DNA of 64,000 nt from Celerinatantimonas sp046054195 (GCF_046054195.1 NZ_JBEQCS010000022.1:1-64000); one strand, 5' to 3'. Counted from the first letter of the stretch, positions 25,860-35,679 are shown. Numbers and translations: made by a program. Notes: generated from the letters alone by a model not told the origin.

Positions 25860-27395
25860 ATGCCAACATCGATATGTATTAAACCCGGACAGTTCACCTT
25901 GGATGAACTTCGGCAAATTTTTACCCAGCAACCAACACTGACTCTGGCGCAAAGCGCGTATCAAGATATCGAGACGAGCCACCAGCAGATTAAAACCATT
26001 TTAGACAATTCTCAGACTGTCTATGGGATTAACACTGGTTTTGGCTTATTGGCTCGAACCTCTATTCCTGCCGAGTCGCTTAGCCAGTTACAACGTAACT
26101 TATTGTTATCACATGCAGCAGGCACAGGTGAGCTGCTTGATGATGCTAGTGTTGCATTAATCATGGCGCTTAAAGTTGGTTCACTATCACGAGGTTTTTC
26201 TGGCGTTCGTGTTGAGCTAATCGAACATCTGTTGGCAATGTACAACCGTGGGGTTTACCCATGTATTCCTGAACAAGGCTCAGTTGGCGCGTCTGGCGAT
26301 TTAGCACCACTGGCACACATGGCTTGTGCCATGATCGGGGTCGGTCAAGTGCGTTATAAAGGTCAGGTAAAAGATGCCGTTGAAGGCCTTAAAGAAGCAG
26401 GCTTAGAGCCTATCGAATTGGGTCCTAAAGAAGGCTTAGCATTAATTAACGGTACTCAAACTTCGACCGCTTTAGCACTGCGTGGACTGTTCGGCGCCGA
26501 ACAAGTGTACACCAGCGCAGTTATCGCCGGCTCCCTGACCGTTGAAGCGCTTAAAGGCTCTTATGTACCGTTTGACCCTCGCATTGGCGAAGTTCGTGGT
26601 CAACTGGGACAAATCCGCGCAGCTAGTCATTATCGTAAACTGCTGACAGAGAGCGAAATCCGCCATTCACATATTAATTGTGACCGAGTACAAGATCCTT
26701 ACTCACTGCGTTGTCAGCCACAGGTAATGGGTGCTTGTCTTGATCAGATTAACCATGCGGCTGCTGTGATTTTGCGCGAAGCTAACGCGGTTTCTGATAA
26801 CCCGCTGGTTTTTGCTGAACAAGGCGATGTGCTCTCTGGCGGTAACTTCCACGCCGAACCCGTTGCGATGGCAGCCGATAATCTGGCAATTGCAATTAGC
26901 GAAATGGGTGCATTGAGTGAACGACGCATTGCACAGTTGGTCGATCCAAACATGTCAGGGTTACCTGCCTTCTTAGTAAAAGAAAGCGGTGTCAACTCAG
27001 GCTTTATGATTGCCCAGGTTACAGCAGCAGCTTTAGCATCAGAAAACAAAAGCTTGGCGCATCCAGGTAGCGTTGACAGCTTGCCAACATCAGCGAACCA
27101 AGAAGACCATGTTTCTATGGCCACCTATGCGGCACGCCGCTTAAAACAGATGGCTGGCAACAGCAGTGCTATCGTTGCGGTTGAGCTTTTAGCAGCAGCA
27201 CAAGGGATTGATTTTCATGCGCCGCTAACAACCTGCCCAGCTCTGCAAGAAGTGATGGAAGTGATTCGCCAGCAAGTTCCGCATTACGATACAGACCGTT
27301 TCTTTGCGCCTGATTTAGCCAAAGCAAGAGCACTGATTGAGACAAGTGCCCTAAGCCAATGGCTCAGCGCTGATGAAATGTACGGGGAACATTGA
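25860..27395 (+). CDS. hutH: Histidine ammonia-lyase
   Basis: HutH, 511 residues, removes ammonia from L-histidine to give urocanate, the first step of histidine use. The Ala144-Ser145-Gly146 triad in SVGASGDLAP forms the MIO cofactor. Other signatures are YGINTGFG, QDPYSLRCQPQVMGA and the SDNPLVF loop. GAGGA precedes the ATG. hutC follows in the same direction after about 115 bases, so they are probably one unit repressed by HutC. Confidence 0.98.
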   Translation: MPTSICIKPGQFTLDELRQIFTQQPTLTLAQSAYQDIETSHQQIKTILDNSQTVYGINTGFGLLARTSIPAESLSQLQRNLLLSHAAGTGELLDDASVALIMALKVGSLSRGFSGVRVELIEHLLAMYNRGVYPCIPEQGSVGASGDLAPLAHMACAMIGVGQVRYKGQVKDAVEGLKEAGLEPIELGPKEGLALINGTQTSTALALRGLFGAEQVYTSAVIAGSLTVEALKGSYVPFDPRIGEVRGQLGQIRAASHYRKLLTESEIRHSHINCDRVQDPYSLRCQPQVMGACLDQINHAAAVILREANAVSDNPLVFAEQGDVLSGGNFHAEPVAMAADNLAIAISEMGALSERRIAQLVDPNMSGLPAFLVKESGVNSGFMIAQVTAAALASENKSLAHPGSVDSLPTSANQEDHVSMATYAARRLKQMAGNSSAIVAVELLAAAQGIDFHAPLTTCPALQEVMEVIRQQVPHYDTDRFFAPDLAKARALIETSALSQWLSADEMYGEH

Positions 27396-27510
27396 TCTGG
27401 TTGGCTTGATTAAGCTTCGCCCACTGCTACAATGCCGAGCTTACGTTGCATCGACAGGCATCGGCGAAGCAAATTAAGCCACTGTGAAATCACTCATTTT
27501 GGAGAACAAC

Positions 27511-28251
27511 ATGCCGGGTCAGAAACTTCCCCAAGCTTTGTACCAGCAAGTCAAACTATATGTGAAAAACCAGATAGAATCTGGCCAATGGTCACCCGGC
27601 ACGTTAATTCCATCTGAACATCAACTCGTTGAACAGTTCAAAGTTTCACGGATGACAGTTAACCGAGCCCTGCGCGAGCTTGCCCAAGAGCAAGTGATTA
27701 ATCGCGTAGCCGGAGTTGGCACGTTTGTCGCTGATCGCAAACCCCAATCAAGCCTGTTGATGATTGCCAATATTGGGGATGAAATTCGTGCGCGTAACCA
27801 TCGTTATCGCTGCGAAGTAATTAAACTTTCTCGCGAATCAGCATCCTTTGAAATCGCCGCAGCCTTATCGATTGCCACTGGCCAATCGGTTTATCATATT
27901 ATCTGCATTCATTATGAAGAAGATATGCCCGTGCAGTTGGAAAATCGATTTGTAAATCCGGCTGTTGCTAGCGATTTTATTGATCAAAGTTTTAATGCCG
28001 AGCTCACTCCTTCGGAATATCTACTCGGACAACTTCCAGTCGAAGAGATGGAACATATCGTTGATGCGACCATTCCTAATCAAGAGCAAGCCCAAGAGCT
28101 AAAAATTGAACAAAGTGAGCCCTGTTTGATGCTGATGCGTCGCACCTGGGCACACAATCAAATTGTCACCTATGTGCGCTTTTTACATCCTTCATCACGT
28201 TACCGCCTCGGAGGACGAATGCGCGTATCCCCCGAGCATGCAGCCGGATAA
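27511..28251 (+). CDS. hutC: Histidine utilisation repressor
   Basis: HutC, 246 residues, is a GntR-family repressor of the hut genes relieved by urocanate. It has an N-terminal winged helix (SEHQLVEQFKVSRMTVNRAL, then GVGTFVAD) and a UTRA ligand domain (roughly residues 85-240). ATG 27511 follows GGAGAACAAC and is preferred to a GTG nine codons earlier. Its likely sites are the three TTGTMTATACAT copies in this cluster. Confidence 0.95.
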   Translation: MPGQKLPQALYQQVKLYVKNQIESGQWSPGTLIPSEHQLVEQFKVSRMTVNRALRELAQEQVINRVAGVGTFVADRKPQSSLLMIANIGDEIRARNHRYRCEVIKLSRESASFEIAAALSIATGQSVYHIICIHYEEDMPVQLENRFVNPAVASDFIDQSFNAELTPSEYLLGQLPVEEMEHIVDATIPNQEQAQELKIEQSEPCLMLMRRTWAHNQIVTYVRFLHPSSRYRLGGRMRVSPEHAAG

Positions 28252-28260
28252 ACTCATCCC

Positions 28261-28828
28261 TTAACGCGCGACCTGAGTGATGAAATGCGCCGTTGAAATA
28301 GCGGCGATAGTGACCCCAAAACTTTCGATATTAGTTAAAGTCTTATTATGGTGCTCTCGAATCATCGCTGCTGTAGCGTGCTCTTTATCATGGGTGGTAT
28401 GAGCATCATCTAGCAGCGAGACATCATAGCCAAGCGCTGCGGATCTTCGCACGGTGGTATCGACACAAAATTCGCTGGCATACCCACACATAAAGCTGCT
28501 CAATCGCAAACTCTTGTAAAATATCCTGCAGATCGGTTCGCAAAAACGAATCGGGCGTTGTCTTACGCACATATAAATCACCGCCTTCACGCTCAAGCGC
28601 ATCAGGCAGCTGCCACCCTTCACAGTTATACTCAATTTCAGAATGAGGTTCTTCATGTTGAATAAAAATCACCGGGATATGGGCTTGGCGGGCATACGCT
28701 GTCGCTAAATTGATCCGTTCTATCACTTGCTGCGCTTGATAAGGTTGTGGGGAGGGTTCAAATAAAGCGCGCTGCACATCAATAACTAATAGAGCACTGC
28801 GCTGAGAGGGAGAAGTCGTCATCATCAT
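28261..28828 (-). pseudogene. Isochorismatase-family cysteine hydrolase, frameshifted
   Basis: Two overlapping frames together make one isochorismatase-like hydrolase of about 189 residues. The first part (from ATG 28828) has LLVIDVQRALF with the catalytic Asp, and VRKTTPDSF with the Lys. The second begins at MCGYASEFCVDTTVRRSAAL, with the nucleophile Cys, and runs to the stop at 28261. The join is at the AAA run at 28492-28494: removing one A restores the sequence Q-L-M-C-G-Y. All three catalytic residues survive, so this is either a recent inactivation or a sequencing error. No programmed-frameshift signal is obvious. It ends 10 bases from hutC, convergent. Confidence 0.82.
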
Positions 28829-29043
28829 CTATCCATGATTAGCAAAGCCATACTATACAGAATAATATATAACTTAAAAATTAATCTTGAGACTCACTTG
28901 ATAGATGTTTAAATATGCTTGAGTCACGCTTAACTTAGTTCGCCAGCATAAAGGTTGAAACACTTGGCAGTCATTCACTTTCAGGATAACCTTAACCTTT
29001 AATAACTCATTTAACATTTTGTTAAATAATGGATTAGGACAAC

Positions 29044-29442
29044 ATGAATAGGTTGAAAGGATTTGGCTCCCACGCCATTGATATTGTTGAAGACTTGGGG
29101 CTATTGTTAATTGCTCTTTTAACCGTCATTGCGATGGGCCAAGAACTTTGGCTCGTTATTAAAGCGGCAACGGTAACGTTGGCAGATTTATTGTTACTGT
29201 TTATTTACTTGGAAGTTTTGGCAATGGTTGGACTGTACCTGCAATCAGGCCGACTGCCAGTGCGTATGCCGTTATATATTGTGATTGTCGCTCTGGCGCG
29301 CTATATGGCGCTAGATATGAAAAATCTCGATACTTGGCGAATGCTCGGATTAGGTGCTGCAATTTTAGTTGTCGCGCTGGCAATTTTAGTGATTCGTTTC
29401 GGTCATAAACGTTACCCTTATGGGGACACCGACAAGCTCTAA
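29044..29442 (+). CDS. psiE: PsiE-family membrane protein
   Basis: A 132-residue inner-membrane protein with four predicted helices. The PsiE family pattern is seen in LLLLFIYLEVLAMVGLYLQSG and in ARYMALDMKNLD. In E. coli psiE responds to phosphate starvation and CRP. No convincing Pho box was found upstream here. Function unknown. It sits between the hut gene groups without obvious connection. Confidence 0.9.
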   Translation: MNRLKGFGSHAIDIVEDLGLLLIALLTVIAMGQELWLVIKAATVTLADLLLLFIYLEVLAMVGLYLQSGRLPVRMPLYIVIVALARYMALDMKNLDTWRMLGLGAAILVVALAILVIRFGHKRYPYGDTDKL

Positions 29443-29445
29443 AAA

Positions 29446-29477
29446 AAAGCCCCATTATCAATGATAATGGGGCTTTT
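29446..29477. terminator. Bidirectional terminator between psiE and hutG
   Basis: AGCCCCATTATCA / TGATAATGGGGCT is a perfect hairpin flanked by eight A on the left and TTTT on the right, placed between two convergent genes, so it can end both transcripts. Confidence 0.88.
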
Positions 29478-29510
29478 AAGTAGAAGAACCAACACTTCAA
29501 GTTCGCAGTT

Positions 29511-30308
29511 TTATTGTGCGTAAATAACCTGCCCAGTATATAAATACTGCTCGATTAAATCATTTAAGACACTCTGCAATGGTTCAGCTAACTCTTCAAG
29601 ATAACTAAACGGGTGCTGCTCACGCATATAAATGCACTGGCACATTTCCAGCTGAATCGCATGAATATGTTGCTCAGGACGGCCGAAATAACGAGTAATA
29701 TAGCCACCTTTAAAACGACCATTTAGCACCGAGCTATAGTCACTTTTTTCACAAACACGATTGAGCGCCTGACTTAAAAGAGGATCGCAGCTTTTACCTT
29801 CATTAGAACCTAAATTGAGATCCGGTAATTTGCCATCAAACAGGTATGGAATGTGGCTGGCAATCGAGTGCGCATCAAAAAGTAGTGCGTATCCAAATTT
29901 CGCTTTTAAGCGCGCTAATTCCGACTCAATCTGTTTGTAATAAGGCTGCCAAATTTCGCTTTTGGCCCACTCATGTTGCTCATCACTCACTTTTGAGTGA
30001 AATAGCGGCTCACCATTAAACAATGTTTGCGGAAATAACCCGGTAGTATTGCCCTGATAGAGCGGCTGATTATCTGCTGGGCGATTTAAATCGACAACAT
30101 AACGTGAATAATTTGCGATAATAAGGCTTGGCTTATATTTTTTAACATCTGCATATAATTTCGGCAGATGCCAATCCGTATCAGGTAATTGCGCCGCTTT
30201 AGGCGTCAATTTTTCTGCGACCTCTTCACTGAGGGCCTGACCGACATGCGGCATACTAATCAACAGCGGGCTATCGCCTTGTTCAAATTCAAACGCCTTG
30301 GGATACAT
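29511..30308 (-). CDS. hutG: N-formylglutamate deformylase
   Basis: A 265-residue enzyme of the N-formylglutamate amidohydrolase family, which hydrolyses N-formyl-L-glutamate to glutamate and formate. It starts at ATG 30308, with AAGGAGAACTTG before it. Conserved segments are LLISMPHVG, VDLNRPAD and LLFDAHSIASHIPYLF. It is the deformylase, not the formimidoylglutamase that shares the name HutG. This fits with hutF nearby. Its start lies inside the end of hutI (20-base overlap). Confidence 0.94.
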   Translation of the reverse strand: MYPKAFEFEQGDSPLLISMPHVGQALSEEVAEKLTPKAAQLPDTDWHLPKLYADVKKYKPSLIIANYSRYVVDLNRPADNQPLYQGNTTGLFPQTLFNGEPLFHSKVSDEQHEWAKSEIWQPYYKQIESELARLKAKFGYALLFDAHSIASHIPYLFDGKLPDLNLGSNEGKSCDPLLSQALNRVCEKSDYSSVLNGRFKGGYITRYFGRPEQHIHAIQLEMCQCIYMREQHPFSYLEELAEPLQSVLNDLIEQYLYTGQVIYAQ

Positions 30309-31473
30309 CAAGTTCTCCTTGGTAAATACGTTGATGAGGCAATTGCCCGCCGAGCCAATAACAAAGCTCTGCCGGATCATCGACCTGCCAAGCAATCATA
30401 TCAGCGCTAAAACCTGGTGCAATCTGACCATGACTATTTTGTAGCCCTAACGCCTTAGCCGCATTTACCGTCACCCCAGCTAATGCTTCGGCAGGAGTTA
30501 AGCGAAACAGCGTACACGCCATGTTCATCATCAACCGCAACGATAAGACCGGTGACGTTCCCGGATTACAATCACTGGCAATCGCAATCGGAACCTGATA
30601 GCGGCGCAGCAAATTAACAGGTGGATATTGGGTCTCACGCAAGAAATAGAACGCCCCAGGCAATAGCACTGCCACCGTTCCAGCCTTAGCCATCGCAACA
30701 ACGCCAGCTTCATCAAGGTGTTCTAGATGATCGGCAGACATCGCATGAAAACGCGCAGCAACCTGAGCTGCCCCTTGCAAAGAGAGCTGTTCGGCATGCA
30801 ATTTCACCGGAAGCCCTAAACGCCCTGCACAATCAAAAATCTGTGTCACCTGTTCAGGTGAAAAAGCAAGATGTTCACAAAAAGCATCCACGGCATCAAT
30901 CAAACCTTCCTTATGCAATTTAGGAAGCATCTGACAGACCCAATATACATAGCCTGCTTTATCATCCGCATATTCAGGAGGAAGTGAGTGTGCCAGCAGC
31001 GCTGTCGAAAGGATGGTCACCGGAAGCTCTTCGCCGAGTTTGCGAATCACCCGCAGCATTTTCGTCTCGCTTTGCTCATCCAGGCCATAACCGGATTTAA
31101 TTTCAATGGTTGTGACCCCATCCGCGATAAGCTGCTCAATGCGCTGGCGCGCTAACTTATAAAGCGTTTGCTCATCACTTTGGCGAGTAGCTTGCATAGT
31201 TGAGGCAATGCCACCACCACTGGCAGCAATCTCAGCATAACTTTTGCCTTGCAAGCGCATGTCAAACTCATGAGCTCGCTCCCCACCAAAGACAACGTGG
31301 GTATGACAATCAATTAAACCGGGAGTGACCCAGGCATTGCCTAGGTCAACTTTTTGATCGCAATCAGGCGCATCAGTTTGCTTTCCAACCCAGCTAATGG
31401 TGGCACCATCGGAGACAATTGCATCAACATCAGGTTGGTCAATCAATCGTAAATTATGCCATAGGGTTGTCAT
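30289..31473 (-). CDS. hutI: Imidazolonepropionase
   Basis: HutI, 394 residues, is the third enzyme of histidine breakdown, opening the imidazolone ring to N-formimidoyl-L-glutamate. It is an amidohydrolase-superfamily zinc enzyme. Metal ligands are visible in PGLIDCHTHVVFGGERAHEF, KLHAEQLS and ASDCNPGTSP. TAAGGAGGTTCT is a near-perfect ribosome binding site. It is the middle gene of hutU-hutI-hutG, 12 bases after hutU. Confidence 0.97.
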   Translation of the reverse strand: MTTLWHNLRLIDQPDVDAIVSDGATISWVGKQTDAPDCDQKVDLGNAWVTPGLIDCHTHVVFGGERAHEFDMRLQGKSYAEIAASGGGIASTMQATRQSDEQTLYKLARQRIEQLIADGVTTIEIKSGYGLDEQSETKMLRVIRKLGEELPVTILSTALLAHSLPPEYADDKAGYVYWVCQMLPKLHKEGLIDAVDAFCEHLAFSPEQVTQIFDCAGRLGLPVKLHAEQLSLQGAAQVAARFHAMSADHLEHLDEAGVVAMAKAGTVAVLLPGAFYFLRETQYPPVNLLRRYQVPIAIASDCNPGTSPVLSLRLMMNMACTLFRLTPAEALAGVTVNAAKALGLQNSHGQIAPGFSADMIAWQVDDPAELCYWLGGQLPHQRIYQGELDVSQGV

Positions 31474-31485
31474 AGAACCTCCTTA

Positions 31486-33159
31486 TTACTGATCCAGCAT
31501 AGGCAGGTTCAATTGATGTTCTTTCGCACAATCAATTGCACTCTGATAGCCAGCATCAGCATGACGCATCACACCAGTTGCCGGGTCATTATGAAGAACC
31601 CGAGCAATTCGCCGGTCTGCTTCTTCACTACCATCGCAGACAATTACCATCCCGGCATGCTGTGAGAAGCCCATCCCAACACCACCACCATGATGCAGTG
31701 AGACCCAAGTTGCACCGCTTGCCGTATTAAGCAGTGCATTGAGTAATGGCCAATCAGAAACCGCATCAGAACCATCTTTCATTGATTCAGTTTCACGGTT
31801 CGGACTTGCAACAGAACCTGAGTCTAAATGATCTCGACCAATCACAACCGGAGCTGACAGTTCACCACTGCGAACCATCTCATTAAAGGCTAGACCGAGT
31901 TTCTGACGATCCCCAAGGCCGACCCAGCAAATCCGTGATGGCAATCCCTGAAAATGAATGCGTTCGCGAGCCATGTCTAACCATTGATGCAAATGTTCAT
32001 CATCTGGAATGAGTTCTTTAATTTTGGCATCAGTTTTATAGATATCTTCAGGATCACCCGATAAAGCAGCCCAACGGAAAGGACCAATACCGCGACAGAA
32101 CAACGGACGAACATAGGCAGGGACAAAACCAGGGAATGAGAATGCATCACTCACACCTTCATCACTGGCCATCTGACGCAAGTTGTTACCATAGTCAAAT
32201 GTTGGCACACCTTGATTATGCAGCTCAACCATCGCTTTTACATGCAAAGCCATTGATTGTTTAGCCGCTTTAACCACTGCTTCTGGCTCAGTTTTAGCAC
32301 GTTCACGATATTCATCCCAGCTCCAACCGATTGGCAGATAACCATTTAATGGGTCGTGCGAACTGGTCTGGTCGGTGAGCATATCAGGCTTAACACCGCG
32401 GCGAACCATTTCTGGAAGAATTTCAGCCACGTTACCTAACAGCGCAATCGAGATAGCTTTGCCTTCTTTACAGTATTTCTGAACGCGCTCTAACGCATCA
32501 TCTAAATCTTTGGCTTGTTCATCGACATAGCCAGTTTTCAGGCGAAAATCGATATGTGATTGCTGACACTCAACACTAATTGAGCACATTCCAGCGAAGG
32601 TTGCCGCAAGAGGCTGAGCACCGCCCATGCCACCTAACCCTGCTGTGAAGAACCAACGACCTTTCAGCTCGCCGTTGTAATGCTGGCGACCGGCTTCAGC
32701 AATCGTTTCATAGGTACCCTGAACGATGCCTTGGCTACCGATATAGATCCAGCTACCCGCTGTCATCTGGCCATACATCATCAGCCCTTTGGCATCGAGT
32801 TCGTTAAAGTGTTCCCAGTTAGCCCAATTTGGAACCAGGTTTGAGTTGGCAATCAGCACTCGCGGCGCATCAGCATGCGTTTTAAAAACGCCGACAGGTT
32901 TACCCGATTGAACCAACAGAGTTTCGTCTTCGTTGAGCTCTTTGAGTGACTCAACGATTTTGTCGTAACATTCCCAGTTACGAGCAGCGCGGCCAATACC
33001 GCCATAAATAACTAATTCTTTCGGATTTTCAGCAACCTCTGGGTCCAGGTTGTTCATCAACATCCGCAATGGCCCTTCGGTCAGCCAGCTTTTTGCGTTT
33101 AATTGAGTTCCAGTTGGAGCTTTAACAACTCCATCACGGTAACGGTTTCCTGCACTCAT
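31486..33159 (-). CDS. hutU: Urocanate hydratase
   Basis: Urocanase, 557 residues, adds water to urocanate to give imidazolonepropionate using tightly bound NAD+. ATG 33159 (MSAGNRYRDG) follows AGGAGAGACCAA and is preferred to an ATG six codons earlier. Signatures include GGIGRAARNWECYD, TAGLGGMGGAQP and LTDQTSSHDPLNGY (catalytic Asp region). It leads the hutU-hutI-hutG operon, and a HutC-like box lies 53 bases upstream. Confidence 0.98.
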   Translation of the reverse strand: MSAGNRYRDGVVKAPTGTQLNAKSWLTEGPLRMLMNNLDPEVAENPKELVIYGGIGRAARNWECYDKIVESLKELNEDETLLVQSGKPVGVFKTHADAPRVLIANSNLVPNWANWEHFNELDAKGLMMYGQMTAGSWIYIGSQGIVQGTYETIAEAGRQHYNGELKGRWFFTAGLGGMGGAQPLAATFAGMCSISVECQQSHIDFRLKTGYVDEQAKDLDDALERVQKYCKEGKAISIALLGNVAEILPEMVRRGVKPDMLTDQTSSHDPLNGYLPIGWSWDEYRERAKTEPEAVVKAAKQSMALHVKAMVELHNQGVPTFDYGNNLRQMASDEGVSDAFSFPGFVPAYVRPLFCRGIGPFRWAALSGDPEDIYKTDAKIKELIPDDEHLHQWLDMARERIHFQGLPSRICWVGLGDRQKLGLAFNEMVRSGELSAPVVIGRDHLDSGSVASPNRETESMKDGSDAVSDWPLLNALLNTASGATWVSLHHGGGVGMGFSQHAGMVIVCDGSEEADRRIARVLHNDPATGVMRHADAGYQSAIDCAKEHQLNLPMLDQ

Positions 33160-33211
33160 TTGGTCTCTCCTGTCCATATCATTATTGTTGAGTGATTGTC
33201 GTGTTTACAAC

Positions 33212-33223
33212 TTGTATATACAT
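33212..33223 (+). promoter_or_regulatory. Candidate HutC operator upstream of hutU
   Basis: TTGTATATACAT, identical to the box before hutH. It lies 53 bases upstream of the hutU start in the hutU-hutF divergent region. Confidence 0.7.
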
Positions 33224-33369
33224 TTATATAAAAAGTGACAGAATAATGCGCACATGACAAGTTTTTTTGCTCAAATTTTTTGCTTTTTTATGTGCAAATA
33301 AAGTTGCTATAAATTATATATTGCCAATTGGCTGCATCTTTCATTTACATTCGATGCATCTTTCTTTAT

Positions 33370-33381
33370 ATGTATAGACAA
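33370..33381 (-). promoter_or_regulatory. Candidate HutC operator upstream of hutF
   Basis: ATGTATAGACAA here is the reverse complement of TTGTCTATACAT, one base different from the hutH and hutU boxes. It lies 16 bases before the hutF start, so a bound repressor would block initiation. Confidence 0.6.
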
Positions 33382-33397
33382 CAGCATAACCCAAGAG

Positions 33398-34768
33398 ATG
33401 ACTATGGAACGCTATCTAGCCCCCCTCGCTTATCTGCCAACCGGATGGCAGCAAAATGTCCGCATTGAAATCGACGACAATGGATTTATTTCCCAAATAA
33501 CGCCAAATGATGCTGGCGAACAATGCCAAAAACTAACCGGTGCCATATTGCCTGGGATGCCAAATTTACACTCGCACGCCTTTCAAAGAGCGATGGCCGG
33601 TTTGGGTGAACAGCGTTTGAACCCGCATGACAGTTTCTGGAGCTGGCGCGAGCAGATGTATCAGGTTGCGTTGCAGATAAGTCCTCAACAGTTGTATGTC
33701 ATCGCTAAATCACTTTACATGGAAATGCTTGAAGGCGGCTTTACCAGTGTCGCAGAATTTCACTATTTGCATCATGATGCTAACGGCAAACCTTACGCAG
33801 GCAATGATGAGATGGCGGATGCAATCAGTCGCGCGGCTGCGGATGCCGGAATTGGTCTGACGCTTCTGCCAACGCTTTATAGCTATAGTGATTTTGCGAT
33901 GGCACCCGCTAGCACCACACAGCGGCGTTTTATCCAAACAACGGAGCAATATCTTGCCCAATTAGAGCGGCTTAAAAAGCTAATCAGCACTCGCGCGAAT
34001 CAACGTTTGGGCGGATGCTTTCATTCACTTAGAGCCTGCACCCCTGAGCAGATCAATGAGGTCGTAGCGACCCTACCAAGCGATTGGCCATTGCATCTGC
34101 ATTTAAGTGAACAGGTCAAAGAAGTGAATCGTTGTCTTGAAGTTCACCAATGTACGCCGCTTGATTGGCTGAGTCGCTCAGTCGAGATTAATTCGCGCTG
34201 GTGTATGATTCACGCCACCCACATTACGGACAGTGAGCTTGAGTTATTAGCCAAAAGCAAAGCGGTTGCCGGGTTATGCCCACTAACAGAGGCAAGCCTT
34301 GGTGACGGCCTATATGAAGTTGACAGTTTCTTATCACAAGGGGGTCGAATTGGGATTGGTAGCGATAGCCACATTAGCGTCGATGTTGCTGAAGAACTGC
34401 GCATGCTTGAGTACGGACAGCGCCTCAAACATCAACAGCGTAACTTTTTAGCAAGCGAACAATACCCTAGCACTGCTGAGCGGTTATTAGTTGAGTCTTA
34501 TCAAGGTGGGGCCCAAGCGCTCGCCCAACCGATTGGCCAATTGGCTAAAGGACAGCGCGCTGATTTCATTGAACTAGATATGAACGACCCATATCTTGCT
34601 AGTGTCAGCACCGAACACCTGCTCGATAGCTGGGTATTCGCGCATTACAAAAATGCTATCCAATCGGTGATGGTGGCAGGTAAATGGCAGGTTAAAGAAC
34701 ATCACCACCAACAGCATCAGCCGATGCAAGCCGCGTTATTAGAAACATTAAAAGAGCTGCGCTCGTAG
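33398..34768 (+). CDS. hutF: Formimidoylglutamate deiminase
   Basis: HutF, 456 residues, deiminates N-formimidoyl-L-glutamate to N-formyl-L-glutamate and ammonia. It is an amidohydrolase-superfamily zinc enzyme. Ligands are seen in NLHSHAFQRAMAG, HLHLSEQ, MIHATH and IGSDSHISVD. Two in-frame ATGs exist (33398 and 33404); CAAGAG suits the second slightly better. It is divergent from hutU. Its presence fixes the five-step route via formylglutamate completed by hutG. Confidence 0.95.
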   Translation: MTMERYLAPLAYLPTGWQQNVRIEIDDNGFISQITPNDAGEQCQKLTGAILPGMPNLHSHAFQRAMAGLGEQRLNPHDSFWSWREQMYQVALQISPQQLYVIAKSLYMEMLEGGFTSVAEFHYLHHDANGKPYAGNDEMADAISRAAADAGIGLTLLPTLYSYSDFAMAPASTTQRRFIQTTEQYLAQLERLKKLISTRANQRLGGCFHSLRACTPEQINEVVATLPSDWPLHLHLSEQVKEVNRCLEVHQCTPLDWLSRSVEINSRWCMIHATHITDSELELLAKSKAVAGLCPLTEASLGDGLYEVDSFLSQGGRIGIGSDSHISVDVAEELRMLEYGQRLKHQQRNFLASEQYPSTAERLLVESYQGGAQALAQPIGQLAKGQRADFIELDMNDPYLASVSTEHLLDSWVFAHYKNAIQSVMVAGKWQVKEHHHQQHQPMQAALLETLKELRS

Positions 34769-34779
34769 CCTGTTAAACC

Positions 34780-34805
34780 AAGCCAGTCATATCATTGACT
34801 GGCTT
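34780..34805 (+). terminator. Stem-loop after hutF
   Basis: AAGCCAGTCA / TGACTGGCTT with a 6-base loop lies 11 bases after the hutF stop. There is no good T-run on either strand, so termination is uncertain. Confidence 0.45.
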
Positions 34806-34860
34806 AAAGCTAGTGACTTTTAAGCATTGCTGCTACTTTGGCTGCAACAATACAAGCTTT

Positions 34861-35679
34861 TTATACACCGAAATGCTGGCTCCAAAGATAGCGGGCCAGC
34901 ATTGAAATACTCATAACAACAACTAGATAGCGCAAATAATTAGGATTAATTTTAAATAGCACATGCGCCCCAATCCAAGCCCCTATCAATTGCCCTAAAA
35001 ACATCACAATAGCCGCAGGCCAAAGAATATGCCCGGCAATTAAAAATACCACTAATGATGCAACATTGGATGCGCAGTTAAATACTTTGGCAGCTGCGGT
35101 CGCATCAACCATGGATAAACCACGCAGAGAAACGCCCGAAAGCGCAAAAAACGAGCCCGTTCCCGGACCAAAAAAACCATCATACCAACCGATAATCGGC
35201 ACAATACAGCGCTGATAAATTCGTTTTGAACAACGTGGTGTAGCTGTCTGTACAGGTGGCTTAGAGAGCAGAAAAAACAGCGCGATAAAAACCAAAACCC
35301 CGGGCACAATCCAACTCAACCAATGGGCATGAATATGTTGGACAAGGAACGTTCCAACTACCGCACCGAGCAGAGAGCCAAGAATGCCGCCACGAACATC
35401 ACGCCAACGTACCCGGCGCGAGCGAAACATCAGCAGTGAAGCCATCGCGGAGCCAAAACTCCCTTGAAACTTATTCGTTCCAAGAGCCATTAACGGCGGG
35501 ACACCGCTGGCCATCAAAGCGGGAATGCTGATTAAACCACCGCCACCGGCTAAGGTATCAATTGTTCCGGCAATTATCGCAACTATTAACAAAAAAGCTA
35601 ATAATTCACCCGATAAACCACTGGCAAAATAATCCCAAAAAGCACTCACAAAAGATGTCCATATCGACCGAAAGGACAT
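34861..35679 (-). CDS. TSUP-family permease (TauE/SafE, YfcA-like)
   Basis: A 272-residue inner-membrane protein with about eight helices. The paired TSUP repeats show as GTIDTLAGGGGLISIPALMASG in the N-terminal half and PIIGWYDGFFGPGTGSFFALSG in the C-terminal half. This family exports or imports sulfite, sulfonates or other small sulfur compounds. The substrate is not predictable here, because neighbours give no sulfur context. It has a weak ribosome binding site (AAAAG). Confidence 0.9.
   Translation of the reverse strand: MSFRSIWTSFVSAFWDYFASGLSGELLAFLLIVAIIAGTIDTLAGGGGLISIPALMASGVPPLMALGTNKFQGSFGSAMASLLMFRSRRVRWRDVRGGILGSLLGAVVGTFLVQHIHAHWLSWIVPGVLVFIALFFLLSKPPVQTATPRCSKRIYQRCIVPIIGWYDGFFGPGTGSFFALSGVSLRGLSMVDATAAAKVFNCASNVASLVVFLIAGHILWPAAIVMFLGQLIGAWIGAHVLFKINPNYLRYLVVVMSISMLARYLWSQHFGV

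Noticed and set aside
28829..29043. Possible Pho box before psiE
   Set aside because: GGCAGTCATTCACTTTCAGG only loosely resembles two CTGTCAT repeats with the right spacing, so phosphate control cannot be claimed.
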